Source: Coccinella septempunctata
Lineage: Eukaryota; Arthropoda; Insecta; Coleoptera; Coccinellidae
Direction: 5' to 3'
NCBI RefSeq assembly: GCF_907165205.1
Contig: NC_058194.1
Span: forward strand, 4,997,730 to 5,061,729
Length of the DNA stretch: 64,000 nt
Below, piece by piece: positions 42,777 through 55,036 of the stretch. The position numbers and the translations under genes are program-made. Every line of letters starts with the position of its first letter. The first letter of the stretch is position 1. Under the pieces are notes generated by a model. The model was not told the DNA's origin, made no database searches, and saw only the letters and a list, made by a program, of their open reading frames with translations.

Positions 42777-45561
42777 TCAGACTCTAAACAAAAATATACA
42801 CTGACCGTAACTGTTTTTGAAACCATTGACCGAAGCGGCTTCTACAACAGAGGGTGGTAACTTATTCCAGCGATTGAAAATCCTGTTGGATAAAAACTTC
42901 TGACGTGGTGTTGTCTTGTAGGGTTCCTTCGAAAGTTTCGAACCTCTCATGTTATTGGAATTCAACGGGAACATTCTTCGGAAGTCCTCGCCAAGATGAC
43001 CGGCCATAGCCCTGTAGGCGAATATGAGGTCTCCCCGCTCACGACGATCGGCAAAGCTGTCAAGGCCAAAAATGGCCAATCTTTCTTCGTAGGATGGTCT
43101 GGGGTATGAGTAGGGTAAACGAGAGGCTTGACGTTGAACAGATTCAAGAATGTTCTCGTCAAATCTGGTCGAGGGCCACCAGACCTGTCCAGCGTACTCG
43201 ATTATTGGACGGATATAGGTTTTGTAGAGGAAACTGTACACACTACAATCAGACCCCCTGAAGGATTTCCCGAGAAGATATGTCAGCTGCTTCGCCCTCC
43301 CAACAACAGTTGAAATATGATCCGACCAGGTGAGATCTGAATTCACAGTTACTCCAAGGTCTAGATGTCTAGTTACCGTCTGCAATTGTTGTCCGTCGAT
43401 GTTGTAGGATACACATGGGTTGTTTTTACCAATACGAAGAACGCAACATTTTTCCTTTTTAAGAGGTAACAACCAGTCACGGCACCATCGGGAGAGTAGA
43501 TCCAGATCCGCTTGAAGAAGATGAGATGAGAGAAGTGGCAGGTTGTAAAGCTTGACATCGTCAGCAAACATGGAACAGCTCGATAAGAGGCATGCTGGTA
43601 AATCCGATATATAAAGCAGGAAGAGGACTGGGCCCAACACAGAGCCTTGCGGTATACCAGATGACACAGCCCTTTCTGCAGCTGAATAGATATTTCCCAC
43701 TCTTACTCGGAACTTTCGGTTGGAAAGGAAAGACTTGAGCCACTCCAACAATTTACCTCTAAGTCCCAGATGTTCCAGCTTCGAGAGAAGTCGCCTGTGA
43801 GGTACCCGGTCAAATGCTTTTGCGAAGTCCAAGTAAATTACGTCAATGGAGTTTCCAGAGTCGAGCGCTTTGGTCCACTCATCAAGGCACGATAGTAGAT
43901 TGGTAGTTGTGGAACGACGGGGAAGGAAACCATGCTGGGACCCAGGAATTATATTATATTCAGAAGAGAAGTGAACAATATAGTCGCTTATGATCCTCTC
44001 CAAAATCTTGGACACTGTCGAAAGGATGCTTATTGGTCGATAATTTTGCGGGTCAAGTTTGTCGCCTTTCTTGAATACTGGAGTTATTGATGCCGAAAGC
44101 CAATCAATTGGGATGGATGATGACTTCAGTGATTCTGAGAAAATTATACGTAGAGGGGTCGCAAATGCTCCAGCGCAAGTCTTCAGTAAGCGCGCAGTAA
44201 TTTCATCAATTCCCGGAGCCGCATCGACCCTAAGTTCCAAGAGGTACTTCTCTATAACTTGCTCATCGAACACGACGTCAGATCGCCTCAACACGCTGGA
44301 CTTCAGGAGTAGGTACAATTCCTAAGGGTTCGGTGGTGTAAGCTGAATCGAAAACCTCAGCAAATATGTCGGCCGTTTCGGCAGCGTCTGTACATGCGTC
44401 ACCACTAGAGTTCCTCACTGTTGGAACACCAACCTTAGAATTCATGCACGATCTCACGTACTTGTACAGCCTCTTCCTGCTTTTGGACGCAACCAATCTT
44501 TTCTCGTAGGAAGACTTTGCCTCTTGTATAGACGACGAGACAAAGTTGGAAAAGGAGCGATGATTTCGATAATCTACCATCGAACCACTGCGAGAAAATC
44601 TACGCCATAATGCCCTCTTCTGTCTCACAAGCCTCATAATACCCTCGTCTATCCAAGGTTTTATTGGATTCTGCTAGATTGTCTTAGTTCGCTCGTTAGC
44701 ACTTACAGCTTCACGCGTAATCTCGAGAAATATCCTCCACATGGAGTCAATACTGCCCGCATCCAAAAATGCTCCCTCCCAGTCGGTCCGATTGAGGTAC
44801 TCCGAGACTTTCTCGTAATCAACAAATCGGAGAGTTTTCTCGTGCTTTCGAACATTGGAAACTACCTGCATCTGAATCTCCGTGGTTAGTACTGAGTGGT
44901 CGGACTTTCCAAAATGAGGCATATAATTCAGGTCGGATATTAAGTTTGGGTCAGATACTATGATGAGGTCCAGAAGAGAAGGGGTTTGGCCTATTCTAAA
45001 CCTTGTAGGACGAGTAACAAGTTGATGGCAACCAGAATTGTGGATGAATTCAGCATAAGTGTAGGATGGAGAACTCTCTGAAACTAAGTGAGGCAGCGAC
45101 CAGTTAACATCGGGACAGTTGAAATCTCCTGTGATCAGAACATTTCTGTGTTGCGCGAAAACATCCGCGAGGAATTAGACACATTGCGTGTCTGTGGGAC
45201 AGGGGTGAGGTCTTTACACGAATCCTACCAAAATGGAGGTATATTCATTGGAAATATTGATGAATAAATTGTCCATGTCCGGCCAATCCTGATGCTCAAC
45301 ATGCAAATTGAATTTATCTGTGATCTCGTCACTTACGTAAATACAGACACCCCTAAATCCCAGAGTGTAATTACTGTCATTACGAAAAAGAGAATATCCC
45401 GGAATAGCAAAGATCGAATCACCTATGGTTGGTTTGAGCCACGTTTCTGTGATGAATATTATAAAAGGTTTATGCATTTGTACGACAGTCAACAGTTCCG
45501 AAAATTTTGGTGAAATCGACTGGATGTTAGTGTACAATATGGGCCATATACTCAGATCCAT
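42777..45561 (-). pseudogene. CR1 ORF2, endonuclease-reverse transcriptase (copy 1)
   Basis: The endonuclease N-terminus is at 45214-45561 (LYTNIQSISPKFSELL, FITETWLKP, GFRGVCIYV) and ends in a lesion. Further pieces are at 44674-44922 (GKSDHSVLTTEI) and 44278-44637 (linker). The RT is a long open frame at 42777-44318 (513 residues): GIDEITARLL, TPVFKKGDK, RPISILSTVSKILE, QHGFLPRRSTTTN, FAKAFDRVPH, IPQGSVLGPVLF, active site FADDVKLYN, and RRERGDLIFAYRAM, which is diagnostic of the CR1 C-terminus. Inactive because of the breaks in the endonuclease and linker. Confidence 0.88.
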
Positions 45562-46649
45562 TAGTTTTTTGGTTGCTTAGGAGAACACTTATCACTGCAT
45601 ACAATAGTTGGAACTTGCTTGATAAATTTAATGGTGAGATCATGCTCTCCCTGCTCCCGCCTCACCCTAAGCTCCTCTCTAAGAGCCTTGAGCTTGGCGA
45701 TTTGGTCCTTCGTCCTATATTCCTGAATCTTGATGTCCCTTTAAAGTGGATGCCCGCGAAGGGGAGATTTATGACGCAGAATGTTTGCAGCTATGTCGGG
45801 ATGAGAAAAAGACAACTTTATCCATCTAGGTCTGGCCGTGTCTTTGGCTGGAAGTCTGACGACATTTAATAGTGATCTACTGGAATATTCTTGTATGTGC
45901 TCTATGATGGCAGATACCCTTTCCCTGTCTATCTCTTCCCCAGTTCCTTCTGCTAAGTTGGTAATAATAATATTATGAGACCTGCGCACGCGGTCTAAAA
46001 TTTCAGGAGTCGGATCAGGAGTAGCTGCAACAGAGGGGAGGATTCCGCCCAAGCTAGATTCGAGATCCGCAACCCTATTGGCTATAGTAGATATTTCCTT
46101 GCACATAACAGACTGGTCTTCACGAAGCTCGCGTATACCATTCTCATGAGATTTCAATTCAGAACCGTGTGAATCAAGCAGCAACGAGTGCTTATCAATT
46201 GCGTCGGAGCAGCTAGCTATCTGTGAAAAGAGATCATCCTGACGTGTTTCTATACGTGCTATACTTGTTGACAAATTTTTCATCTGCTCCATCAGGATTT
46301 CAAAATGTTTTACTGTCAAAGTCTCCGCGGTAGAGCTTTCCGGAGGGACCTCGACGGATGGTGATGTTGGACGCTGACTAGCCGAGTTACTTCGCAATTG
46401 TCGTTTTTCTGGCAGAGCATTTACGGATGGCGATATCGGGCGCTGGCCTGCAGAGGAACTCCGCAGCAACCTCTCACTAGAGGTACAGGCGGAACAAGAC
46501 CATTTTTTGTTTCTTTCCTCCAGGAAAGACACATCAGATTCAGTAAGGTTAACGCACTTATGATGGAACATCTTACCGCATTTTGAACATGGGAACATAA
46601 GAGCAGCAGTCGAAAAAGATTTGTTACAAACTGCACAGGAGCACGGCAT
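45561..46649 (-). pseudogene. CR1 ORF1 with PHD finger (copy 1)
   Basis: The N-terminus forms a C4HC3 PHD finger: CAVCNKSF, CSKCGKMFHHKC, CSAC (residues 3-56). Repeated Ser/Pro-rich segments follow (two variants of SASQRPTSPSV). A coiled coil occupies about residues 110-195. A C-terminal domain with HNIIITNLAEG and RPRWIKLSFSHPDI is typical of CR1/L1-type ORF1. An in-frame TAA at 45741 cuts the frame at 302 codons, but the same frame remains open for about 60 more codons (RDIKIQEYRTKDQI onward) to a TAA that overlaps the ORF2 ATG. The stop is present in both duplicated copies. Confidence 0.82.
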
Positions 46650-47309
46650 CGTGTATGCGCAAACAGGCTCAAAATCAGACTAAATAGGATGGAAAACAAA
46701 GAAGACTTTTCACCTTCTTGGGTCTATAAGAAGGACTTGTACAGAAATGGAAGACCTCGGCAAGGAAAAGGATAAGGTGAGTGTGGGGATAAAATATCAC
46801 ACCCGTCGGCAAGGTGCCAGTCTGTCGTTATTCGGACTAGAAGCATAAGTCGGATAGTGGATGATTGCCTTAAAAATTTGAGTCCAGCGACGACCGTGCT
46901 TAGAAAGTGGAAACTGTCGAGCTCAAGGTCACGCGTCTCGGGAAATTAAACTTAAAGAAATGTAAACAAATACAGTAATATAATATTAGTAAGTTCGCAA
47001 AGAAAGAGAGTTATACTTGCGAAATGGGTAGGCTGATTATAACAGCATAAAAGAGACCAGATTGACTGAAAATCAATCACTTCTACGAAAGTAAAACCAC
47101 GGAGCAACCCACACACGTTCGCACGTCTCGCATTCACAGATTTAATGGAGAAAAACAATAATAAACAAATATTGGGGAAATTCCGAAAACGCCCCAACAT
47201 CCTCCCTCTCTCTCTTTTGGAAGATTGCAAATTGGCAAAAAAATCAACTATGAGAACATAACAATCCAAATTAGAGGATCGAATCTATTGAAGTGTACCA
47301 AAAATAGCT

Positions 47310-47465
47310 AAGCGTTCAAAACTATGGAAGCGGTTCAAAGATATTAAAGTGGTTGAAAATTATAAAAACGATTTCGAACTATTGAAGCGGTTAAAAACTA
47401 TTAAAGCGAATAAAAACTATTAAAGCGAATGAAAACTATTAAAGCGGTTAACAACTATTGAATAA
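47310..47465. repeat. ~20-bp minisatellite (copy 1)
   Basis: Variants of AACTATTAAAGCGGTTAAA recur about seven times between the BEL pol end and its 3' LTR. The duplicate at 56785-56940 has the same length with a few substitutions. Confidence 0.7.
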
Positions 47466-47490
47466 AGTGAAACAAGTTAAAGTTGCAATA

Positions 47491-49130
47491 TCATTGTGTT
47501 GGAAGTGGACACAATTTTGTAACAGGACGTTTGTAAAGTCCATCCTTAGTTTTAACCATAGCGATTCTGACTATCTGATCACGACCTGGAAATACTTCTG
47601 TGATAATTCCAAGAGGCCAATTCAAGGGGGGTGTGTTTTCACCCATTACTGCCACTACAGTGTCAACGGTTACAAGATTTGTAACAGAATTCCATTTAGA
47701 GCGTGTTTGCAATTGATGATGATATTCATCTTTCCATCTTTTCCAATAAGATTGGACTATTTTGTCTAATAGTTGTTTTCTACTCAGCCTATTCATTTCT
47801 ATTTCAGAAACATCAGAAGCAGGAAAATGTTGTAGGGATGTTAACAAAAAGTGAGCTGGTGTTAACATAGTCGGATCAGAAGGATCATTACTGATGTACG
47901 AACAAAGAGGACGACTATTGAGGAGAGCTTCTATTTGTGTTAATACGGTGTAAAACTCTTCATATGAAAGAATCTGCTCACCTATCGACTTGAACAAAAA
48001 TTTCTTCATGCTCTTTATGTTACTCTCCCACAAACCACCCATATGCGGTGAAAGAGGCGCATTAAATTTCCATTGAATTTGATTATTCAATAGTTCTTTT
48101 TTAAGAGCACCACCATATTCTGATGAAACTATGAATTTTTGTGAATCGTTCAGATATCTAGAGGCGCCAATAAAATTGGTTCCTTGATCCGAATAAAGCG
48201 TTTTCACTGGACCTCTACGACTGATAAATCTCTTTAAAGCATCTAAAAAGGTGTCAGTTGTTAAGTCAGAAGCTAACTCTAAGTGAATACATTTTGTTGC
48301 GAGACATATGAACAGACATACATATGCCTTTTGTGTTTTGACTCCTCTATGTCTAGTTAAAGAAATTTTGAAAGGTCCGGCGTAATCAACACCTACATCT
48401 ATGAAGGCCTTGAGTTGAGTCGTTACACGCGGTGGAGGAAGATTAGGTCTAGGTTTCAATCGAAAGCAATGATTGCAAGAACGTACTGTTTGTCTTATAA
48501 TTTTTCGAGCGAAGATTATCCAATATTTACTCATTAAAATTGAATGAAGTAAATGCGGACCTGCGTGTATATGTTTTTATGCATATACTCAACTAAAAGA
48601 GTAACAAAATGTGAATTTTTTGGAAGGAGTATTTGATGTTTGTAATCAAAACCAACAGAGGCATTGATTAGCCTACCTCCTACCCGAATGAGGCCAAATT
48701 AATCTAGAAATGGATAGAATTTTCTGAAAGATAAGGGAACATCTTTATTTCTTTCCAATGAATTGAACAATTCGCTAAAATGAAAATGTTGAACTATTTT
48801 TATTAAATAATTTTCGGAAATTTCAAGATTAGAAATGCTGAGTTCATCGGATAGCGAAAGTATGCGACCAAATTTCAAAACATATATCATGCTTCTAAGG
48901 AGTTTAGTGAAATTGGAAAATTTTGATATGAAAGAATATAACTCGTCAATTGTTGTGACAACCATTGAAATAATTTGTGCTTCAGGTAAATCTTCCGACA
49001 GATTTACATTATGTATTAATTTCAAAGGCCAAAAACTGTCATCTTTTTCTAACCACAAGGGGCCGTGAAGCCAACATTCAATATTCAAAAGAAATTTGGA
49101 GGGTGTGACTCCTCGTGAAACAATATCAGT
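47491..49130 (-). pseudogene. BEL/Pao integrase region, truncated (copy 1)
   Basis: The frame 47491-48534 contains the integrase core: RSCNHCFRLKP, FIDVGVDYAGPF, LYSDQGTNFIGASR, and a Glu in HMGGLWESNIKSMKKF, giving the DDE triad, plus the C-terminal TRSKWNSVTNLVT segment. A one-base change near 48580 and an in-frame stop at about 48698 separate it from 48699-49130. The gene ends abruptly at the join with PLE-C at about 49130. Copy 1 also lacks 18 bp present in copy 2 (57920-57937). Confidence 0.85.
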
Positions 49131-50099
49131 TACCCAAATTCCTTGATTAATAGGCTCATTTACACTTCCGATAGGCAGATACCACAAACACCCCAGCGAA
49201 GCCAAACCACACAAACTGATCATTCAGAAGAAGAAAAAGAGATATATTTTAAGATGATATACATTAACAAATTATCAGAGAGACTATCAGGGGTTTTATC
49301 GAACAACAATATCGAGATCTCATTTAAAGGTAACAACACAGTAGGGAAACTCTTCTTCTCAAAACTCAAGGACAAAACTCCTCCAACAATGATGTCTGAC
49401 ATCATAGTTGAAGTATCAAGGTATCAAGCAGATACCTAAAGAAAAGATTGGATGAACACATAAGATCTGTCATCGAACCTATAACCAATGCGAAAACTGC
49501 CTTAGCTGAGCACTGCAAAATCGAAAACCACAAGTTTGATTTTGCAAACACGTCAATTATAGATCGACAACCACATCTATATAAAAGACTCCTTCACGAA
49601 ATGTTCCACATAATGACAGAGGAAACTGTAAATTTTAGAAGCGATATTCAAAATTTCAACCAAGGCTACTATAATATATTAAAAGAAAACCATGATCACA
49701 GTAGATCAAACATCTCTAGCATGCGCACACCCGATTGAAGAACGCCAGTTTGTTTTCCTTTCAATGATCAATCCATCACATGTGGTTGTTGTTGAACTCT
49801 TTGTTGCTTCAAAATAAAATTGATGTTGTTTTTCTTTCCTTGCAAAGATCTCCATTTTCGTGTATTGTTGTCGGATGTTGTTTTTACACTTGATTTAGAG
49901 GAAACCAATACAAATTGTAAGTGTTGTTTGTTCTTTCTTGTTATAACGATCACGTATATATTTTCTACTGTATTTGTGTAATACTGCATGAGTTTTTATC
50001 CAACTACAGTGCCCTGATGAAGACATTAAATATGTCGAAACGTCGGCCGAATTGAAGGTGTTTCTTTGCAATTCTGACCTCTCCAGTCATCCCCTGTCA
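49131..50099 (+). mobile_element. PLE-C 3' fragment fused to BEL pol (duplication junction)
   Basis: Sequence switches at about 49130 from BEL integrase (ACAATATCAG) to PLE-C (TTACCCAAATTCC). It matches 40148-41094 from 49181 on, but includes 50 bp of PLE-C further upstream that copy 1 lacks. GIY-YIG coding is open in two pieces (49143-49439, 49448-49738), broken by a 28-bp net deletion that removes the CYIGQT-equivalent core. Confidence 0.8.
50009..50051 (+). ncRNA. Hammerhead-like motif, duplicated PLE-C copy
   Basis: Identical to the motif at 41004-41046: core CTGATGA at 50014-50020 and GAAAC at 50037-50041. It lies in the tandemly duplicated segment. Confidence 0.7.
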
Positions 50100-51625
50100 C
50101 ATTATTCAGTAAACTGAATTTATCTTGTTTCTGGTATAGGAATACCAGATGTAATAGATATCGCGATATTGAAAAATATAACTCAAGAATTCTCGGTTGA
50201 AACTTTGGACCACCATCCGGTGAAATTGACAATTGGAGAAGAACCAGGAGAAAAACTGCTGGAAATAAGAGAATTTACCAATTGCGCTAAATACAGCCAT
50301 TTAATACAATCGGAAATGACAGAAATTCCAAGAATGAGCACTCCAGACGATCTGGAATGTGCGGTTGATAAACTGGAAGAGATTATATTGAAAGCTTACG
50401 AAAAAAGCACGAGATGAGTAAAGAGACCAGTACGAAGTCATCCGCATGGCGATACGCCTAAAGTAGTAAAAGATCTTATACGAGAAAATAGAAGACTCAA
50501 AAGAATATATCGGATGAATACAAATGATCTGAATAGAAGGAACCCTATGGCAGTTGTCATAGCCAAATTCTGAAAAATGCCCTGAAAGATCTTAGAACAA
50601 GTAGATGGAAAAAAAGGGTTGAAGAACTGACTACAATTGATCATTCTGCATGGAGAATTGGAGAATGCAAAAATGCCTACGAGGAGAAAAGACCAAAATT
50701 CTACCCCTACACAGAGATAGGGGAATGGCGTATACCAATACTGACAAGGCAGATGCATTGGCGGACTCGATCGAACAAGAACCATCGAGAATAAATTACA
50801 GGACGAAAATGAAGATTTGGAAGATCTGGTCGAAAAAAATGATGAAGAAATGGATGAATTACCAGCGGCTGCTCAAATAGACGAACCAACATCGCCAAAT
50901 GAAATCAGAGAAATAATTAGAAGTCGGAAGAAGAGAAAGCTCCCGGAAGCGATAATAGTTATTTTCCTATCAAGTGCGGAAAGTGATACTTGCCCGCACG
51001 AAACTGCCGTTGCCCGAACGATGCGAAGCAGAGTTCGGGTAAGCAGTTGAGTGCGGGCAAGACACTTTCCGCAAGAGTTAGGAACAATATTTTTTCTACA
51101 AGCGCTTGAAATATAAAAATATATCCATCTCCCGAAACAGATCATATCTCATTCGATTAATTCATATATAATGACAGACGTAATTCTGCATGACATTACT
51201 ATGGGTTTCTCATCGTTGACGTTCTATGCATAGAAACATGATAGAATTTAATTTATTCTATAAGATTTGCGTGCGGGAAAAACCCCTGCTAATCCATTCC
51301 CGCACGCAAATGCGTGCGGGAAAGAAATAGCAGGCGTTTTTCCCGCACGTTTTGGGAAAGTGACTCTTTGCAACTTGGAATGCGTGCGGGAAAAAGGTTG
51401 AACGCGCACGCTTGTAGAAAAAATAACGAATGTTATGTTAATGAAATTACCTAGAAAATGTATAGCCGCTCTAACAAATATCTCGAATGGAATTATGAGG
51501 ACAAAACACTACCCAGAAAAATGGAAAACAGCGGAAATCATAGTGTTCAATAAACCATTCAAAAAGAAGAAGTTCCCACAAAACTACAGACCGATAAGTC
51601 TACTGTCGGCGTTAGGAAAAGTAGT
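50100..51625 (+). pseudogene. Jockey-type ORF2 fragment (duplicated copy) with MITE
   Basis: Duplicate of 41095-42154 with the same internal deletion and the same frame breaks. It differs mainly by the 466-bp insertion at 50952-51417. Confidence 0.8.
50952..51417. mobile_element. 466-bp MITE with GTGCGGG hairpins, present in copy 2 only
   Basis: Imperfect inverted ends (GTTATTTTCCTATCAAGTGCG at the left; GTTATTTTTTCTACAAGCGTG, read inward, at the right) enclose many GTGCGGG/CCCGCAC pairs that can form hairpins. No coding frame. The TSD is ambiguous because the target is A/T-rich. Confidence 0.7.
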
Positions 51626-52332
51626 TGGTACGGCCTTTGGTCAATTATTGAAAACAATTTGTACTTACAAAGGCCTATATGCTATATATGCTATTTTGAG
51701 TGGACTGTAAATGAAAAACAATTTAACTTACTATTAAGTTTTTTGGGGTCAAGCTAGTTCCAGGTGCGTTATTTCCAAATTCACCTTCGAGTAAAGGAAA
51801 TAAATTAGGAAGGGTGAAGGTAAAATAAGGAAAAAATAATATGAAATTTTTACACCTGGACAGCACTCCCACTGCGGCTCGGGATGCAGGTGGTAATCCC
51901 GACCTTCCTTGGTTTGAATTAAATGCGGGTGAAGCTACAAATCTAATAATGCGGGTTGAACTATAACTGTGATGCATTAACACCAAGATGCACACTAAAT
52001 ACTGCGGTTTTACTATGCGAAATTTTTCTAAGCGAAAATGCGAAAAGCTGGTCGAAATTCTACAACACGGTGGCGTCGAATTCTAAACTGAAACTGACTG
52101 GAAACGCGAAGAGGGCGAAATTAAAACATGTGGTGTCGTATGTGAGATATTTATTTATTTATTTATTCAAACAATGAGAAGGGTTGAGGTGAAACCTATA
52201 ATCCCATTAAAACAATATCAATAGTATTGTGAATAACGAAACAAACTTCAGACTCTAAACAAAAATATACACTGACCGTAACTGTTTTTGAAACCATTGA
52301 CCGAAGCGGCTTCTACAACAGAGGGTGGTAAC

Positions 52333-55036
52333 TTATTCCAGCGATTGAAAATCCTGTTGGATAAAAACTTCTGACGGTGTTGTCTTGTAGGCTTCCTTCG
52401 AAAGTTTCGAACTATGACCTCTCATGTTATTGGAATTCAACGGGAACATTCTTCGGAAGTCCTCGCCAAGATGACCGGCCATAGCCCTGTAGGCGAATAT
52501 GAGGTCTCCCCGCTCACGACGATCGGCAAAGCTGTCAAGGCCAAAAATGGCCAATCTTTCTTCGTAGGATGGTCTGGGGTATGAGTAGGGTAAACGAGAG
52601 GCTTGACGTTGAACAGATTCAAGAATGTTCTCGTCAAATCTGGTCGAGGGCCACCAGACCTGTCCAGCGTACTCGATTATCGGACGGAATTAGGTTTTGT
52701 AGAGGAAACTGTACACACTACAATCAGACCCCCTGAAGGATTTCCCGAGAAGATATGTCAGCTGCTTCGCCCTCCCAACAACAGTTGAAATATGATCCGA
52801 CCAGGTGAGATCTGAATTCACAGTTACTCCAAGGTCTAGATGCCTAGTTACCGTCTGCAATTGTTGTCCGTCGATGTTGTAGGATACACATGGGTTGTTT
52901 TTACCAATACGAAGAACGCAACATTTTTCCTTTTTAAGAGGTAACAACCAGTCACGACACCATCGGGAGAGTAGATCCAGATCCGCTTGAAGAAGATGAG
53001 ATGAGAGAAGTGGCAGGTTGTAAAGCTCGACATCGTCAGCAAACATGGAACAGCTCGATCTGAGGCATGCTGGTAAATCCGATATATAAAGCAGGAAGAG
53101 GACTGGGCCCAACACAAAGCCTTGCGGTACACCAGATGACACAGCCCTTTCTGCAGCTGAATAGATATTTCCCACTCTTACTCGGAACTTTCGGTTGGAA
53201 AGGAAAGACTTGAGCCACTCCAACAATTTACCTCTAAGTCCCAGATGTTCCAGCTTCGAGAGAAGTCGCCTGTGAGGTACCCGGTCAAATGCTTTTGCGA
53301 ATTCCAAGTAAATTACGTCAATGGAGTTTCCAGAGTCGAGCGCTTTGGTCCACTCATCAAGACACGATAGTAGATTGGTAGTTGTGGAACGACGGGGAAG
53401 GAAACCATGCTGGGACCCAGGAATTATATTATATTCAGAAGAGAAGTGAACAATATAGTCGCTTATGATCCTCTCCAAAATCTTGGACACTGTCGAAAGG
53501 ATGCTTATTGGTCGATAATTTTGCGGGTCAAGTTTGTCGCCTTTCTTGAATACTGGAGTTATTGATGCCGAAAGCCAATCAATTGGGATGGATGATGACT
53601 TCAGTGATTCTGAGAAAATTATACGTAGAGGGGTCGCAAATGCTCCAGCGCAAGTCTTCAGTAAGCGCGCAGTAATTTCATCAATTCCCGGAGCCGCATC
53701 GACCCTAAGTTCCAAGAGGTACTTCTCTATAACTTGCTCATCGAACACGACGTCAGATCGCCTCAACACGCTGGACTTCAGGAGTAGGTACAATTCCTAA
53801 GGGTTCGGTGGTGTAAGCTGAATCGAAAACCTCAGCAGATATGTCGGCCGTTTCGGCAGCGTCTGTACATGTGTCACCACTAGAGTTCCTCACTGTTGGA
53901 ATACCAACCTTAGAATTCATGCACGATCTCACGTACTTGTACAGCCTCTTCCTGCTTTTGGACGCAACCAATCTTTTCTCGTAGGAAGACTTTGCCTCTT
54001 GTATAGACGACGAGACAAAGTTGGAAAAGGAGCGATGATTTCGATAATCTACCATCGAACCACTGCGAGAAAATCTACGCCATAATGCCCTCTTCTGTCT
54101 CACAAGCCTCATAATACCCTCGTCTATCCAAGGTTTTATTGGATTCTGCTAGATTGTCTTAGTTCGCTCGTTAGCACTTACAGCTTCACGCGTAATCTCG
54201 AGAAATATCCTCCACATAGAGTCAATACTGCCCGCATCCAAAAATGCTCCCTCCCAGTCGGTCCGATTGAGGTACTCCGAGACTTTCTCGTAATCAACAA
54301 ATCGGAGAGTTTTCTCGTGCTTTCGAACATTAGAAACTACCTGCATCTGAATCTCCGTGGTTAGTACTGAGTGGTCGGACTTTCCAAAAGGAGGCATATA
54401 ATTCAGGTCGGATATTAAGTTTGGGTCAGATACTATGATGAGGTCCAGAAGAGAAGGGGTTTGGCCTATTCTAAACCTTGTAGGACGAGTAACAAGTTGA
54501 TGGCAACCAGAATTGTGGATGAATTCAGCATAAGTGTAGGATGGAGAACTCTCTGAAACTAAGTGAGGCAGCGACCAGTTAACATCGGGACAGTTGAAAT
54601 CTCCTGTGATCAGAACATTTCTGTGTTGCGCGAAAACATCCGCGAGGAATTAGACACATTGCGTGTCTGTGGGACAGGGGTGAGGTCTATACACGAATCC
54701 TACCAAAATGGGGGTATATTCATTGGAAATATTGATGAATAAATTGTCTATGTCCGGCCAATCCTGATGCTCAACATGCAAATTGAATTTATCTGTGATC
54801 TCGTCACTTACGTAAATACAGACACCCCTAAATCCCAGAGTGTAATTACTGTCATTACGAAAAAGAGAATATCCTGGAATAGCAAAGATCGAATCACCTA
54901 TGGTCGGTTTGAGCCACGTTTCTGTGATGAATATTATAAAAGGTTTATGCATTTGTACGACAGTCAACAGTTCCGAAAATTTTGGTGAGATCGACTGGAT
55001 GTTAGTGTACAATATGGGCCATATACTCAGATCCAT
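52333..55036 (-). pseudogene. CR1 ORF2 (copy 2)
   Basis: Pieces as in copy 1: endonuclease 54650-55036, 54149-54397, linker 53753-54112, RT 52690-53793 (active site FADDVELYN, where copy 1 has VKLYN), and the C-terminal part 52333-52554. An extra frameshift at about 52690 distinguishes it from copy 1. Confidence 0.85.

Larger units (their letters stand above)
42680..47143 (-). mobile_element. CR1 element (copy 1) with PHD-type ORF1
   Basis: It lies between LTR halves ending GTGAGATAT (42679) and resuming AATGGAG (47144). The 3' end is a TTTA repeat (42680-42696, AAATA-type tail on the element strand). ORF1 and ORF2 are joined by a TAATG overlap at 45559-45563. A ~490-bp 5' UTR precedes ORF1, so the element may be near full length. 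Confidence 0.83.
42155..47199 (-). mobile_element. BEL/Pao 3' LTR (copy 1) interrupted by a CR1 element
   Basis: The LTR starts TGGTACGG (42155) and ends CCCCAACA (47199), matching the intact LTR at 62441-63007. A CR1 element occupies 42680-47143. GTAGT (42150-42154) is the left TSD. TG...CA ends and a 5-bp TSD are as expected for an LTR retrotransposon. Confidence 0.85.
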
